Shown here in pieces: positions 54,566-63,080 of a DNA stretch of 64,000 bases (its first letter is position 1; every line of letters starts with the position of its first letter). The notes under the pieces are model-generated. The model made no database searches. It was not told where the DNA came from and saw only the letters and a list, made by a program, of their open reading frames with translations. The DNA is from Novosphingobium naphthalenivorans NBRC 102051 (GTDB lineage: Bacteria; Pseudomonadota; Alphaproteobacteria; Sphingomonadales; Sphingomonadaceae). Position numbers and translations under genes: made by a program. The stretch lies in assembly GCF_001590985.1 (NCBI RefSeq), contig NZ_BCTX01000009.1, positions 1-64,000 of the forward strand, given 5' to 3'.

Positions 54566-55657
54566 ATGGATTCTGCCCCTAAGTACGATATCGTCATTGT
54601 CGGCGCGGGTATGGCCGGAGCCTCGCTGGCTGCGGCCATCGGTGCACGCGCCCGCGTGCTGGTGATCGAGGCCGAGGAGCGGCCCGGCTATCATACCACC
54701 GGCCGTTCCGCCGCCTTCTGGTCCGAAAGCTATGGCGGATCCGGCGTACAGCCGCTGACGACCGCATCTGGCCCGGTGCTGCACGAACTGGGGTTTCTGG
54801 CCCCGCGCCGCGCACTGACGCTCGGGCGGGAGGGCGAAGAGGCACAAGTCGCGGCGTTTATCGAGGAATACAGCGCGATCGGGCTGGAGGTCGAATGGTT
54901 CGACCGCGCCGAGATCGAAAGCCGCGTGGCAGGCGTGCGGCCGGAATGGATCTGCGCTGCGTTCGAACCGACCTGCTGCGATATCGACGTTGCCGGATTG
55001 CACCAGCACTACCTCGCGCAGGCCCGCAAGGCGGGTGCGGACATGTGGTGCCGTGCAGGTCTCGCTGCCGCGGAACGCACCGGCGAGGGCTGGTCCCTGT
55101 CCCTCACGGACGGGCGGCGGGTAGCTGCCGGTGTCCTGGTGAACGCCGCAGGGGCATGGGCCGATCCGGTGGCACGGATGGCGGGCGTGCGGGCGCTGGG
55201 CATTACCCCTTATCGGCGCACCATGGCGCAGCTTGCGGTCACGCCGGCCGCCACGGATGACCTGCCGCTGGTGCTCGACATTTCCGAGACCTTCTATTTC
55301 AAGCCCGAAAACGGAAGGCTGTGGCTGAGCCCGCATGACGAGACACCGAGCCCGCCCTGCGACGCGGCGCCGGAGGAACTGGACGTGGCCGTGGCCATCG
55401 ACCGGTTCGAGCAGGTGGTCGACTGGCGCATCGACCGGCTGGAACACCGCTGGGCCGGGCTGCGTTCCTTCGCGCCCGACCGGTTGCCGGTCTATGGTTT
55501 CGCGCCGGAAGATCCCGCGTTCTTCTGGTTCGCCGGGCAGGGCGGTTTCGGCATCCAGACCGCGCCCGCCGCAGCCGAACTGGGCGCACGCGTGCTGCTG
55601 GGCGAGGTGGGCGGCGTGATCGATCCCGCGATCTATTCTCCCGCACGCTTTTCCTGA
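54566..55657 (+). CDS. FAD-dependent amino-acid oxidoreductase (D-arginine dehydrogenase-like)
   Basis: 363-residue DAO-family flavoprotein. The N-terminal Rossmann motif is DIVIVGAGMAGASLAAAIG, followed by VIEAEERPGYHTTGRSAAFWSESYGG, a segment typical of D-arginine dehydrogenase-type enzymes. The second FAD motif is VLVNAAGAWADP, and the C-terminus has GLRSFAPDRLPVYGFAPEDPAFFWFAGQGGFGIQTAPAAAELGA. It oxidatively deaminates an amino acid, probably a D-amino acid; the substrate is not certain. An AGGGG ribosome site precedes the ATG. Confidence 0.85.
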   Translation: MDSAPKYDIVIVGAGMAGASLAAAIGARARVLVIEAEERPGYHTTGRSAAFWSESYGGSGVQPLTTASGPVLHELGFLAPRRALTLGREGEEAQVAAFIEEYSAIGLEVEWFDRAEIESRVAGVRPEWICAAFEPTCCDIDVAGLHQHYLAQARKAGADMWCRAGLAAAERTGEGWSLSLTDGRRVAAGVLVNAAGAWADPVARMAGVRALGITPYRRTMAQLAVTPAATDDLPLVLDISETFYFKPENGRLWLSPHDETPSPPCDAAPEELDVAVAIDRFEQVVDWRIDRLEHRWAGLRSFAPDRLPVYGFAPEDPAFFWFAGQGGFGIQTAPAAAELGARVLLGEVGGVIDPAIYSPARFS

Positions 55658-55787
55658 GCTGGCCATTTCCGAGCGTACCTATTTCTGAGCCACCTATTTC
55701 TGAGACTGCCTCGCAACGCGGTTATCGCGGTTGCATTGGCGGGCGCGAATTGCTCAGTTCGCACCGACCATTCAAAGGAGACTCAAA

Positions 55788-55970
55788 ATGGCGCACCGTT
55801 TCGAAATTCGCAAAAACAAGGCCGGCGAGTTCGTCGCCTACTTCTGCTACAACGCCGAAACGATGTTCTGGACCGAAGGCTATTCGAGCAAGGCCTCCGC
55901 GCAGAACGCCATCGATTCGATCAAGAAGAACGGCCCCGAAGCCGAAGTGGTCGACAAGACGGTCGAGTAA
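55788..55970 (+). CDS. YegP-like DUF1508 protein
   Basis: 60 residues, one DUF1508 unit: FEIRKNKAGEFVAYFCYNAETMFWTEGYSSKASAQNAIDSIKKNGPEAEVVD. The E. coli relative YegP has two such units, so this is the single-copy form. A perfect AAAGGAG site precedes the ATG. Cytosolic, function unknown. It lies between the FAD oxidase and the convergent FUSC gene, with two copies of CCTATTTCTGAG about 70-120 bp upstream. Confidence 0.9.
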   Translation: MAHRFEIRKNKAGEFVAYFCYNAETMFWTEGYSSKASAQNAIDSIKKNGPEAEVVDKTVE

Positions 55971-55975
55971 CCCGC

Positions 55976-57082
55976 TTATGCCGTCGCGGTGGGCTCGTCG
56001 TGCCCGCCGCGTCGCGGCAGGCGCGCGGCGATGAAGTGCCAGGCGAGCAGCACCGGCTCCAGCAGCGCCATGCCCAGAAGAATGCCGATCAGCCGGTCGA
56101 CCGCAAGGCCGGGGTCCATCTGCCGGTAGCTGTCCGGCACGAGGGCCATCAGCAGGGCAATCGAGAATTGCAGGCCGATATAGGCGGTCGCACTGCCGCC
56201 GGTTTCGAGATGGCGGCCGATAATCAGTCCCAAACAAGTGCCGGCAACGATAATGGCCGGGTTGCCGTTGGCCAGCAGGAGTACGGCCACGGCCAGCAGG
56301 CCGCCGGTAATGCAGCCGATCGTGCGGTGCAGCAGCCTGCGGCTGACCGGCACGAGGCCGCTCTGGCCCAGCCCTGCGACGGGCACGATCATGACTGCCA
56401 GAATCGTTATCGCCGTGCCGGAAAGTTCGGGCAGGTGCGTGGCGGCATAGATCGGCGGCAGCAGGGCGAGGGCAAGGCCTGCCTGCGCCGCGTGCCGGGC
56501 GGCCTGCGGGTTCCAGCGCATACGGTCCGGGCGGGGCTTGCGGTGGAGCATCCAGCCGCTGCCTGAAAGCAGCGCTGCCCCAAGGCTGACCGCGACGCAG
56601 GCCACGGTGCCCGCGCCGACCTCGATCAGCCGGGTCCAGGCCAGGTCCAGCGTGTCGAGGTGCGGGTAGGCGAGCTTGTCGAACAGGACGATCTCGAATG
56701 TCAGCCCGAACAGCAGCCAGGCATAGGCGCGGCGTCCGGTCAGCATACCGTAAAGGCCGAGGGCGCCCACCACTGCCGCGCTGAGGCTTGCGAGCGGCAG
56801 GGATTGTACGGCGAGAGGGACGACCAGCAGGGCCAGGCCCGCACCTATCGCCGTGCCGATCAGGCGCATGACGCCGCGCATGAGGGTTTCGAGCGTATCG
56901 CTCTTGAGCAGGACGAGAGCGGAGACCGCGGCCCAGGACACCATGCGCGCGCCCGCCATCTGTGCCAGCACGATCGCCAGCAGGACCGAGATGACGCAGG
57001 CGGCCTGATCGGCCATGCGCGGCCCCGGCGTCGCCAGCGCGCGCAGTTCCTGTGCTATCCTGTTCCTTGCCGCTTCGATCAT
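55976..57082 (-). CDS. FUSC-family inner-membrane transporter
   Basis: 368 residues from the ATG at 57082; an ATG 63 bases earlier is in frame. Fusaric-acid-resistance/aromatic-acid-exporter type protein with two groups of hydrophobic helices (residues ~20-150 and ~215-345). They include ACVISVLLAIVLAQMAG, GVMRLIGTAIGAGLALLVVPLA and ALLPPIYAATHLPELSGTAITILAVMIV, with LHRTIGCITGGLLAVAVLLLANG in the second half. Likely efflux of aromatic or weak-acid compounds. No membrane-fusion partner is nearby. Confidence 0.8.
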   Translation of the reverse strand: MIEAARNRIAQELRALATPGPRMADQAACVISVLLAIVLAQMAGARMVSWAAVSALVLLKSDTLETLMRGVMRLIGTAIGAGLALLVVPLAVQSLPLASLSAAVVGALGLYGMLTGRRAYAWLLFGLTFEIVLFDKLAYPHLDTLDLAWTRLIEVGAGTVACVAVSLGAALLSGSGWMLHRKPRPDRMRWNPQAARHAAQAGLALALLPPIYAATHLPELSGTAITILAVMIVPVAGLGQSGLVPVSRRLLHRTIGCITGGLLAVAVLLLANGNPAIIVAGTCLGLIIGRHLETGGSATAYIGLQFSIALLMALVPDSYRQMDPGLAVDRLIGILLGMALLEPVLLAWHFIAARLPRRGGHDEPTATA

Positions 57083-57224
57083 GGCAGCGCCTATGGTGAC
57101 GGTCTGCGGTTGTTTGAAGAGACAATGCGATTGCAAAGACGGCAATGCCCGTCAATAACTTCGCAAGTGCAGCATTTTGTTCGCAGTTGCGGTATGGGGC
57201 GTGGTGCCACCGCGGGCAGTAGCG

Positions 57225-57659
57225 TCAGTTCGCGGCCAGTGCGGCATCGCTTGCGAGTTTGTCGACCCGCTCGTTTTCCACGTGCCCGGCATGGCCGCGC
57301 ACCCATTCCCAGTGAATCTTGTGCCGCGCAGACGCTTCGATCAGGTCGTGCCACAAGTCGGCATTGCGCACCGGCTGCTTGCTGGCGTTGACCCAGCCTT
57401 TCTTCTTCCAGCCGTGGACCCACTTGGTAATCCCGTCGATCACATAGCGGCTGTCGGTATGCAGCGTGACGTCGCAGGGCTCGGTCAGGGCATTGAGCGC
57501 CTTGATGACGGCAGTCATTTCCATGCGGTTGTTGGTGGTTTCCGGATCGCCGCCCGACATTTCCTTTTCGTGCGGGCCCATGCGCAGCAGTACGCCCCAG
57601 CCGCCGGGACCGGGATTGCCCTTGCAGGCACCGTCGGTGAAGATGTCGATCCGCTTCAT
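57225..57659 (-). CDS. rnhA: Ribonuclease HI
   Basis: Removes RNA from RNA/DNA hybrids. 144 residues with [16 protein letters not shown] (D9), the Glu in [30 protein letters not shown] (D69 region), [17 protein letters not shown] with the final Asp. All four DEDD catalytic residues are visible. The ATG overlaps the thrB stop (ATGA). Third in the ispH-thrB-rnhA order, commonly kept in alphaproteobacteria. Confidence 0.97.
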   Translation of the reverse strand: MKRIDIFTDGACKGNPGPGGWGVLLRMGPHEKEMSGGDPETTNNRMEMTAVIKALNALTEPCDVTLHTDSRYVIDGITKWVHGWKKKGWVNASKQPVRNADLWHDLIEASARHKIHWEWVRGHAGHVENERVDKLASDAALAAN

Positions 57660-58636
57660 GCCGCAAAGACTCCCGCATTGCCCGGATCGGCATAGAATTC
57701 CAGCCGGCGTGCGAAAGCCATCGGATCCTTGGGCGTGACCAGCGCGTCGGCGGGCGTGTTCAGCCAGTCATAGGCGCGGGTGGCCAGAAAACGCATGGCC
57801 GCGCCGCGTCCCAGCAGCGGCAGGGCGGCGCGTTCCTCCGGCAAGAGGGGGCGCACGCTTTCGTACCCATCCAGAAGCGCGGCGGAGAGGGCGGGGAGAA
57901 ACCGCGTGCCGTCCGCGCTGAAGCACCACGCCGCATGGGTGACGGCCACGTCGTAGGCGGTGATGTCGGTGCAGGCGAAGTAGAAGTCGATCAGTCCCGT
58001 GACCTTGTCGCCCAGCATCAGCACATTGTCCGGGAACAGGTCGGCATGGATCACGCCGTGCGGCAGACCGTCGGGCCATCCGGCCTTGAGCACGGCCAGT
58101 TCGCGTTCGACGATGCCGGCCAGTTCCGGATGGATCGAGGCCAGCCCCTCATGCCCGCAATCGCCGAGCAATTGCTGCCACGCTTCCAGGCCCATCGAAT
58201 TGACGCGCGCGCTGCCGAAACCGGCCGCGGCAAGGTGGACTTGCGCCAGCGCCGCGCCGACCGCGCGGGCCTGGCCGGGCGTGGGATCGGAGACCGAGAC
58301 GCCAGGCAGGAACTCGATCAGCGCCAGCGCCTTGCCTTCGTGGAAGCGGTGGCTGGCCCCGTCGCGGTCGTGGATCGTGCGCGGCACCGGGCAGCCCTCG
58401 GCAGCGAGATGGTCGAGCAGGTCGAGGAAGAAGGGCAGGTCCGAAATGTCGGTCCGGCTCTCGTACATCGTCAGGATGAAGCGCCGTGCGGTCCCCTGCG
58501 CGTCCTGTGTCTCGATCAGCCAGTTGCTGTTGGACACGCCTTCGGCAATGCCCTTGGCGGAAACGAGCGTGCCCACGTCGAATGCCGCGATGATCGCGTC
58601 CATCTCTTCCGCGCCGAGCCGGGTATAGACTGCCAT
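57656..58636 (-). CDS. thrB: Homoserine kinase (APH-fold type)
   Basis: Phosphorylates homoserine for threonine synthesis; this is the alphaproteobacterial type with an aminoglycoside-phosphotransferase fold. 326 residues. Seen: [33 protein letters not shown], a catalytic loop [15 protein letters not shown] (HxD...N), and [21 protein letters not shown] with the metal-binding Asp. It starts 13 bp after the ispH stop and overlaps rnhA. Confidence 0.95.
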   Translation of the reverse strand: MAVYTRLGAEEMDAIIAAFDVGTLVSAKGIAEGVSNSNWLIETQDAQGTARRFILTMYESRTDISDLPFFLDLLDHLAAEGCPVPRTIHDRDGASHRFHEGKALALIEFLPGVSVSDPTPGQARAVGAALAQVHLAAAGFGSARVNSMGLEAWQQLLGDCGHEGLASIHPELAGIVERELAVLKAGWPDGLPHGVIHADLFPDNVLMLGDKVTGLIDFYFACTDITAYDVAVTHAAWCFSADGTRFLPALSAALLDGYESVRPLLPEERAALPLLGRGAAMRFLATRAYDWLNTPADALVTPKDPMAFARRLEFYADPGNAGVFAA

Positions 58637-58649
58637 ATCTTCGCGCTCC

Positions 58650-59612
58650 TCAGTCGATGAGCTGGCGGGGCAGCTTGAATGTCATGCGTTCGGTGGCTGT
58701 CACCACTTCCTCGGCCGCGACGTCGCGAAGGTCCTTGAGCCGGTCGACGACTTCGTTGACCAGTTGCTCCGGGGCCGATGCGCCTGCGGTGATGCCGACG
58801 GTTTCCACGCCGTTCAGCCAGGCCGGATCGATGTCGGTGGCGCGCTGGATGAGCTCGGCGCAGGCGCCCGCGCGCTGGGCCACTTCGACGAGGCGCAGCG
58901 AGTTCGAGCTGTTGGGCGCACCGATCACGAACACCAGCTGGCATTCGGGGGCGATCTGCTTGACCGCGGCCTGACGGTTGGAGGTGGCGTAGCAGATATC
59001 GTCGGCCTTGGGCGCGATGACCTGCGGATAGCGCGCCTCGATGGCTTTGATGATCGCGGCCGTATCGTCGACCGAAAGCGTCGTCTGCGAGAGATAGGCG
59101 AGTTCGGTATCGGGGGCGAAGGGAAGGGCGGCAACATCTTCCAGCGTCTCGATCAGCGTCATCGTGCCGCCGGGAACCTGGCCGAAGGTGCCGATCACTT
59201 CGGGGTGCCCGGCATGGCCGATGAACAGGATGTGCCGGCCCGCCTCGATCTGGCGCTCCGCCTGGCGGTGGACCTTGCTGACCAGCGGGCAGGTGGCGTC
59301 CAGCCATTCGAGCCCGCGCGAGGTCGCCTCCGCCGGCACCGATTTGGGCACGCCATGCGCGCTGAAGATCACCGGAACGCCGTCGGGAACCTGATCGAGT
59401 TCCTCGACGAAGACGGCGCCCTTGGCCTTGAGGGAATCGACCACGAACTTGTTGTGCACGATCTCGTGGCGCACATAGACCGGCGGTCCGTAGATCGTGA
59501 TCGCGCGCTCGACGATCTCGATCGCGCGGTCGACACCCGCGCAAAACCCGCGGGGCGCGGCAATAATGACACGAAGGGGCTGTTTCGCCGAAGACGGAAA
59601 GGGCGCGTTCAT
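58650..59612 (-). CDS. ispH: 4-hydroxy-3-methylbut-2-enyl diphosphate reductase
   Basis: Last step of the MEP isoprenoid pathway, giving IPP and DMAPP. 320 residues from the ATG at 59612. Three conserved Cys lie in [12 protein letters not shown] (C24), LDATCPLV and [10 protein letters not shown], and should hold the 4Fe-4S cluster. His residues in RHEIVHN and IGHAGHPEV and the TNRQ-like SNRQ and [12 protein letters not shown] motifs are present. The ribosome site AGAGG lies 6 bp before the ATG, directly beyond the left arm of a large inverted repeat. First gene of the ispH-thrB-rnhA operon. Confidence 0.97.
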   Translation of the reverse strand: MNAPFPSSAKQPLRVIIAAPRGFCAGVDRAIEIVERAITIYGPPVYVRHEIVHNKFVVDSLKAKGAVFVEELDQVPDGVPVIFSAHGVPKSVPAEATSRGLEWLDATCPLVSKVHRQAERQIEAGRHILFIGHAGHPEVIGTFGQVPGGTMTLIETLEDVAALPFAPDTELAYLSQTTLSVDDTAAIIKAIEARYPQVIAPKADDICYATSNRQAAVKQIAPECQLVFVIGAPNSSNSLRLVEVAQRAGACAELIQRATDIDPAWLNGVETVGITAGASAPEQLVNEVVDRLKDLRDVAAEEVVTATERMTFKLPRQLID

Positions 59613-59946
59613 GAACGCGCCTCTAGGGCCCAAACGCAATCATGTCACGTTCGAGGCGTCAAAATGGCTAACATATCGGATCGAAATGCCCGCTGGAAAG
59701 GCTGGTTGCCTTTTCAAGGGCGTTTCGGTTCGAGATGGAAGCCATTTTGGCGTCCTGAAGGGATTTGATCAAAACGGCCCATCGCGGCGTCGGATCGGCT
59801 GGAAATATCGACATATTCCTGCGCCTCTCCTTCTTGCGCTGAGCCGTTTTGCTTCAAACCTCGCACGTGCCATGGTTGCGTTTGGGCCCTAGCGCTTTGC
59901 CGCTTGCGCCGCTAGGGCAAGCGCACGCCATTCTGAGGAAGTGATA
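59613..59946. repeat. Mirrored 270-bp element with 34-bp inverted arms between ispH and a lipoprotein gene
   Basis: No gene is seen. The left arm 59623-59656 and right arm 59859-59892 are inverted copies with 31 of 34 matches; the outer 17 bases (CTAGGGCCCAAACGCAA) are perfect. Just inside the arms, and again near the middle, are four copies of CAAAAYGGC in alternating orientation: 59660-59668 (+), 59741-59749 (-), 59770-59778 (+) and 59843-59851 (-). Each arm points the same way relative to its flanking gene, so it may be a duplicated promoter/operator or a small inverted-repeat element. Confidence 0.75.
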
Positions 59947-60609
59947 ATGAATGCACGCCGCCTGACTGCCACTGTTCTCTGTTCCGCTGCCGCGATGACC
60001 GCGCTGAGTGGCTGTGCCAAGAAGGGTGAGATCGTGGTTGATTCCGGCGTCGGCATCACCGCCATCCGCAGCAAGTGCCCGGCGGTGGGCATTCCGGACT
60101 ACACTGGCGACGTCACGCTGTTCCGCGCCCCCGGCGACAAGACCGCCGCGAACATCGACGTGGTTGCGGCGATGACCGACGTGCGGACCCAGTGCAACCA
60201 GGACGCGGGCGACAAGGTCTTCGCGCAGGTCTCGTTCCAGATTCTGGCCCGCCGCAACGATACCAGCGGCGCGCGGCAGGTCACGCTGCCCTATTTCGTG
60301 ACGGTGCTGCAGGGCGGTTCCGCCGTGATCAGCAAGCGCGTCGGCAGTGTCACGCTGAACTTCGCCAATGGCGAGGCGCGGGCGCAGGCGGCCGGTTCCG
60401 GCAACGTCTATATCGACCGGGCGGCGGCGACTCTGCCTGACGACATTCGTGAGCGGATTACCCGCAAGCGCAAGGCTGGCGATGCCGACGCTGCGGTCGA
60501 TCCGCTGTCCGATCCGCAGGTGAAGGCCGCGGTGGCGCGCTCTTCGTTCGAAGTGCTGGTCGGCTTCCAGCTCGACGAGGCGCAGCTCGCCTATAACGCT
60601 ACCCGCTGA
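59947..60609 (+). CDS. Lipoprotein of unknown function
   Basis: 220 residues from the ATG at 59947, preceded by AGGAAG. The signal peptide ends in the lipobox LSGC (C23). The mature protein includes SKCPAVGIPDYTGDVTLF, a beta-rich middle (VFAQVSFQILARRNDTSGARQVTLPYFVTVLQGG) with one more Cys, and a helical C-terminus with a basic RKRKAG stretch. I recognise no family; it reads like a beta-sandwich surface or periplasm-facing lipoprotein. Monocistronic; converges on plsC. Confidence 0.75.
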   Translation: MNARRLTATVLCSAAAMTALSGCAKKGEIVVDSGVGITAIRSKCPAVGIPDYTGDVTLFRAPGDKTAANIDVVAAMTDVRTQCNQDAGDKVFAQVSFQILARRNDTSGARQVTLPYFVTVLQGGSAVISKRVGSVTLNFANGEARAQAAGSGNVYIDRAAATLPDDIRERITRKRKAGDADAAVDPLSDPQVKAAVARSSFEVLVGFQLDEAQLAYNATR

Positions 60610-60612
60610 CGC

Positions 60613-61395
60613 TCAGCGAACCTCGGCCATGGCCGAGGCGATGGCGTGGCGGGCGGTATGGGCCATCGCCTTGCGGTTCGCGCGTTCGCTTTGGCTGAGC
60701 GGCGGCAGGAAGGTGATCGTCAGATCGACCGGCCGCCAGCGCGCCAGAATGCGCAAGGCGTTGTCCAGCCCGGGTTCGGCCCCCACCCAGGCGATCTCGC
60801 GGGTTGCCTTGCCATAGTCGAGCCAGACCGGCTGGACCGGAATGTGGTCCGCTTCGGTATCGAGCGCGGACAGCAGCGAGGATTTGAACGGCAGCAGACC
60901 GGTGCCATCCGATGTCGTGCCTTCGGGAAAGACGGTCAGGGCACCCGTTTCGCGCAGGGCGGCGCGGACCTGTTCGATCTGCGCGGCCACGCTGCGGCGA
61001 TCGTGACGGGCAATGAAGACGGTGTCGTTGAGTTTGCATAGCCAGCGCAAGGGGCCGATCGCGGCAAGGCCGTCATGCGCCACGAAAGCCGTGCCGGTGG
61101 CCCCGGCCATGGCCGGGATGTCCAGCCAGCTCACATGATTGGCGATGAAGAACGTGCGCTGCGCCGGGTGACGGCCGCGTGTGTGCAGGCGGACACCGGC
61201 GATCGCGGCAAGGGCGCGCAGGAACCAGCGCGGCACCGGGTTGCGCGTGGTGAACGGGCTTAGAAGATAATAGAGCGGTACGCAGACGGTCAGGGCAGCG
61301 AGCATCGCTGCCAACCGCAAGGCCACGAGCGGCCAGGCCCAGGGAGCGACGATCCGGCCCCGGGCGCTTGCCAGGGGAGGCGTCGCCCCGTTCAC
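60613..61395 (-). CDS. 1-acyl-sn-glycerol-3-phosphate acyltransferase (PlsC family)
   Basis: Lysophosphatidic-acid acyltransferase-type protein, 260 residues. N-terminal membrane helix (LVALRLAAMLAALTVCVPLYYLLSPF), then the acyltransferase motifs NHVSWLD (HX4D), a second block with FIARHDRRSVAAQIEQVRAAL, and FPEGTTSDGTGLLPFKSSLL (EGT). The GTG start overlaps the fur stop (GTGA). It makes phosphatidic acid for membrane lipids; a role in other acyl transfers cannot be excluded. Confidence 0.88.
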   Translation of the reverse strand: MNGATPPLASARGRIVAPWAWPLVALRLAAMLAALTVCVPLYYLLSPFTTRNPVPRWFLRALAAIAGVRLHTRGRHPAQRTFFIANHVSWLDIPAMAGATGTAFVAHDGLAAIGPLRWLCKLNDTVFIARHDRRSVAAQIEQVRAALRETGALTVFPEGTTSDGTGLLPFKSSLLSALDTEADHIPVQPVWLDYGKATREIAWVGAEPGLDNALRILARWRPVDLTITFLPPLSQSERANRKAMAHTARHAIASAMAEVR

Positions 61396-61838
61396 TTGCG
61401 GGTACTGGAGCTTTCGCCGTCCTCGCGCTCGATCTTCACGCCGAACAGTTCCATGCGGTGGTCGACAAGGCGAAAGCCCAGCCGTTCCGCGATCTGGCGC
61501 TGCAGGGCTTCCAGTTCGGGGTCGACGAATTCGATGACGGTTCCGGTTTCGACATCGATCATGTGGTCGTGGTGCGCCTCGGGCGCCGCTTCATAGCGGG
61601 CGCGGCCATCGCCGAAATCATGACGGTCGAGAATGCCCGCCTCTTCGAACAGGCGGACAGTGCGGTAGACCGTTGCGATCGAAATGCCGGGATCGATGGC
61701 GGTGGCGCGTTCATGCAGCTTTTCGACATCCGGATGGTCGGTGCTGTCGGACAGGACTCTTGCAATCACGCGGCGCTGTTCGGTGATGCGAAGGCCACGT
61801 TCGGCGCAGAGGGCTTCTATGTCGATGGGCTGATGCAC
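61392..61838 (-). CDS. fur: Fur-family metal-responsive repressor (Fur/Mur type)
   Basis: 148 residues from a GTG at 61838 with AGG upstream; an in-frame GTG at 61868 is an alternative. The winged helix (~5-80) has LCAERGLRITEQRRVIARVLSDSTDHPDVEKLHERA and ISIATVYRTVRLFEEAG. The metal domain starts HHDHMIDVETGTVIEFVDPELEALQ. The CxxC of classic Fur is replaced by DVET, as in alphaproteobacterial Fur/Mur proteins, so iron or manganese could be the effector. Coupled to plsC. Confidence 0.88.
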   Translation of the reverse strand: MHQPIDIEALCAERGLRITEQRRVIARVLSDSTDHPDVEKLHERATAIDPGISIATVYRTVRLFEEAGILDRHDFGDGRARYEAAPEAHHDHMIDVETGTVIEFVDPELEALQRQIAERLGFRLVDHRMELFGVKIEREDGESSSTRK

Positions 61839-61861
61839 GGGATAACCTGTAAAATGAATGC

Positions 61862-61891
61862 GGCGCACCGGTCATGTTAGGCCGGTGCGCC
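61862..61891 (-). terminator. GC-rich hairpin between mucR and fur
   Basis: A perfect 10-bp stem GGCGCACCGG/CCGGTGCGCC has a 10-nt loop and, on the minus strand, is followed by GCATTCATTTTA. It probably ends the mucR transcript about 115 bp beyond its stop; it is also just upstream of the fur start. Confidence 0.45.
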
Positions 61892-62005
61892 TGCAATCTC
61901 AACTACCATGGCGCCGCTGCCATCGGCAGCGCGCAATGGTTTGCACAGGAAAAAGCCCGCAGCGGCGGAAAGCCGCGTTCAGGCCGGATCCTGTTGTGCC
62001 TGTTG

Positions 62006-62458
62006 TCAGGCGACGGCGGCGGCAGCCTTGGGCTTGCGGCCACGGCGCGCGTTGGGCTTGCGGCCCAGGCCGATCTTCTTGGCCAGTTCGCGGCGCTTTT
62101 CGGCATAGTTGGGGGCGACCATCGGATAGTCGGCGGGCAGGTTCCAGCGCGCGCGATATTCTTCCGGGGTCATGTTGTAGTGCGTCATGAGGTGGCGCTT
62201 GAGCATCTTGAGCTTCTTGCCGTCTTCAAGGCACACGATGTAATCGGGCTTCACCGAAGCGCGAACCGATACGGCCGGTTCCGGCTTTTCTTCTTCGACC
62301 ACGACCGGACCACCAAGACCGGCAAGAGCGCCGTAGACATTGGTGATCAGCGAGGGCAGGTCTTCGACGGAAACGCTGTTGTTGCTCACATGCGCAGCGA
62401 CAATGTCAGAAGCGAGGGTGATCAGCGTTTCGTTCATATCAGTCTGAATATCTTCCAC
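62006..62458 (-). CDS. mucR: Ros/MucR-family zinc-finger transcriptional regulator
   Basis: 150 residues from a GTG at 62458, placed 8 bp after AAGGA; an ATG at 62437 (MNETLITLASD) is an alternative. The N-terminal oligomerisation region (ETLITLASDIVAAHVSNNSVSVEDLPSLITNVYGALAGL) is conserved. The Ros zinc-finger domain has YIVCLEDGKKLKMLKRHLMTHYNMTPEEYRARWNLP. The C-terminal tail is basic with AT-hook-like RKPNARRGRKPKAA. It controls cell-surface, cell-cycle and exopolysaccharide genes in other alphaproteobacteria; its targets here are unknown. Confidence 0.92.
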   Translation of the reverse strand: MEDIQTDMNETLITLASDIVAAHVSNNSVSVEDLPSLITNVYGALAGLGGPVVVEEEKPEPAVSVRASVKPDYIVCLEDGKKLKMLKRHLMTHYNMTPEEYRARWNLPADYPMVAPNYAEKRRELAKKIGLGRKPNARRGRKPKAAAAVA

Positions 62459-62621
62459 GTTATTTTTCCTTATGTGCGACCATAGGAGGGATTTCAGGCC
62501 TGTACGGGTCTGAGAAGATGGCCATTGGCCCATTTCGTTCTGTAACGCAAGTTCAATTGGAAGTTTTCACATAAATCTTCGAACTGCATGATTAATTTTG
62601 TCTGTATTCACCGGTTTCGGT

Positions 62622-63080
62622 TCAACCAATGTCGCAGGCGAACGTAATGGCGTCGATTCGTGCACCGCTTTGAGTACGGTAATAGTCGCGGCGTTCACCG
62701 ATCGGATAGAAACCGAAGCTTCTATAGAGCGACTCGGCCGGATTGCCCCGGCGCATTTCAAGTAACAACCGTTTCGCTCCGCGTTCCGAGGCGCCTTCTC
62801 GCAGTTGTTCAAGAAGATATCGGCCAAGACCCCGTTTGCGAAATGCCGGCAGAACGCCAAGTAATAGCAGTTCTTCTTCTTCGAAGCCGGTGCGCGACAG
62901 AAAGAAACCCGCAGCCGGTTCGTCTTCGGCGGGCGGCTGACTGCCGTCTGCCGTGAGGGCATAGTGGCAATTTCCAAAGTGCATGGCGTCTTCCACTTGG
63001 CGCCGGTTCCAGGCTTCGCGGAATTCCGGATCGAAGGCAGCGGCCATGACAGCCATGATCCGGTCGATGTCGTCGGTCAT
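62622..63080 (-). CDS. rimI: Ribosomal-protein-alanine N-acetyltransferase RimI-like (GNAT)
   Basis: 152 residues. The start ATG overlaps the tsaB stop (ATGA), which fixes the start. GNAT motif A reads LLLGVLPAFRKRGLGRYLLEQL, with RKRGLG as acetyl-CoA loop. Further motifs are GAKRLLLEMRRGNPAESLYRSFGFYPIGERRDYYR, the classical RimI C-terminus with YxxxGF and a Tyr pair. The acidic FEEEELLLL precedes it. The gene order tsaB-rimI is common and supports RimI. Confidence 0.88.
   Translation of the reverse strand: MTDDIDRIMAVMAAAFDPEFREAWNRRQVEDAMHFGNCHYALTADGSQPPAEDEPAAGFFLSRTGFEEEELLLLGVLPAFRKRGLGRYLLEQLREGASERGAKRLLLEMRRGNPAESLYRSFGFYPIGERRDYYRTQSGARIDAITFACDIG

Noticed and set aside
55677..55702. 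Two close copies of CCTATTTCTGAG downstream of the FAD oxidase gene
   Set aside because: Short direct repeat without structure or recurrence elsewhere in the window; noted only in the neighbouring gene entry.
59497..59892. A plus-strand 131-codon frame across the ispH/lipoprotein gap
   Set aside because: It begins inside ispH and ends exactly in the inverted-repeat arm; no ribosome site or family features, so the region is treated as non-coding structure.
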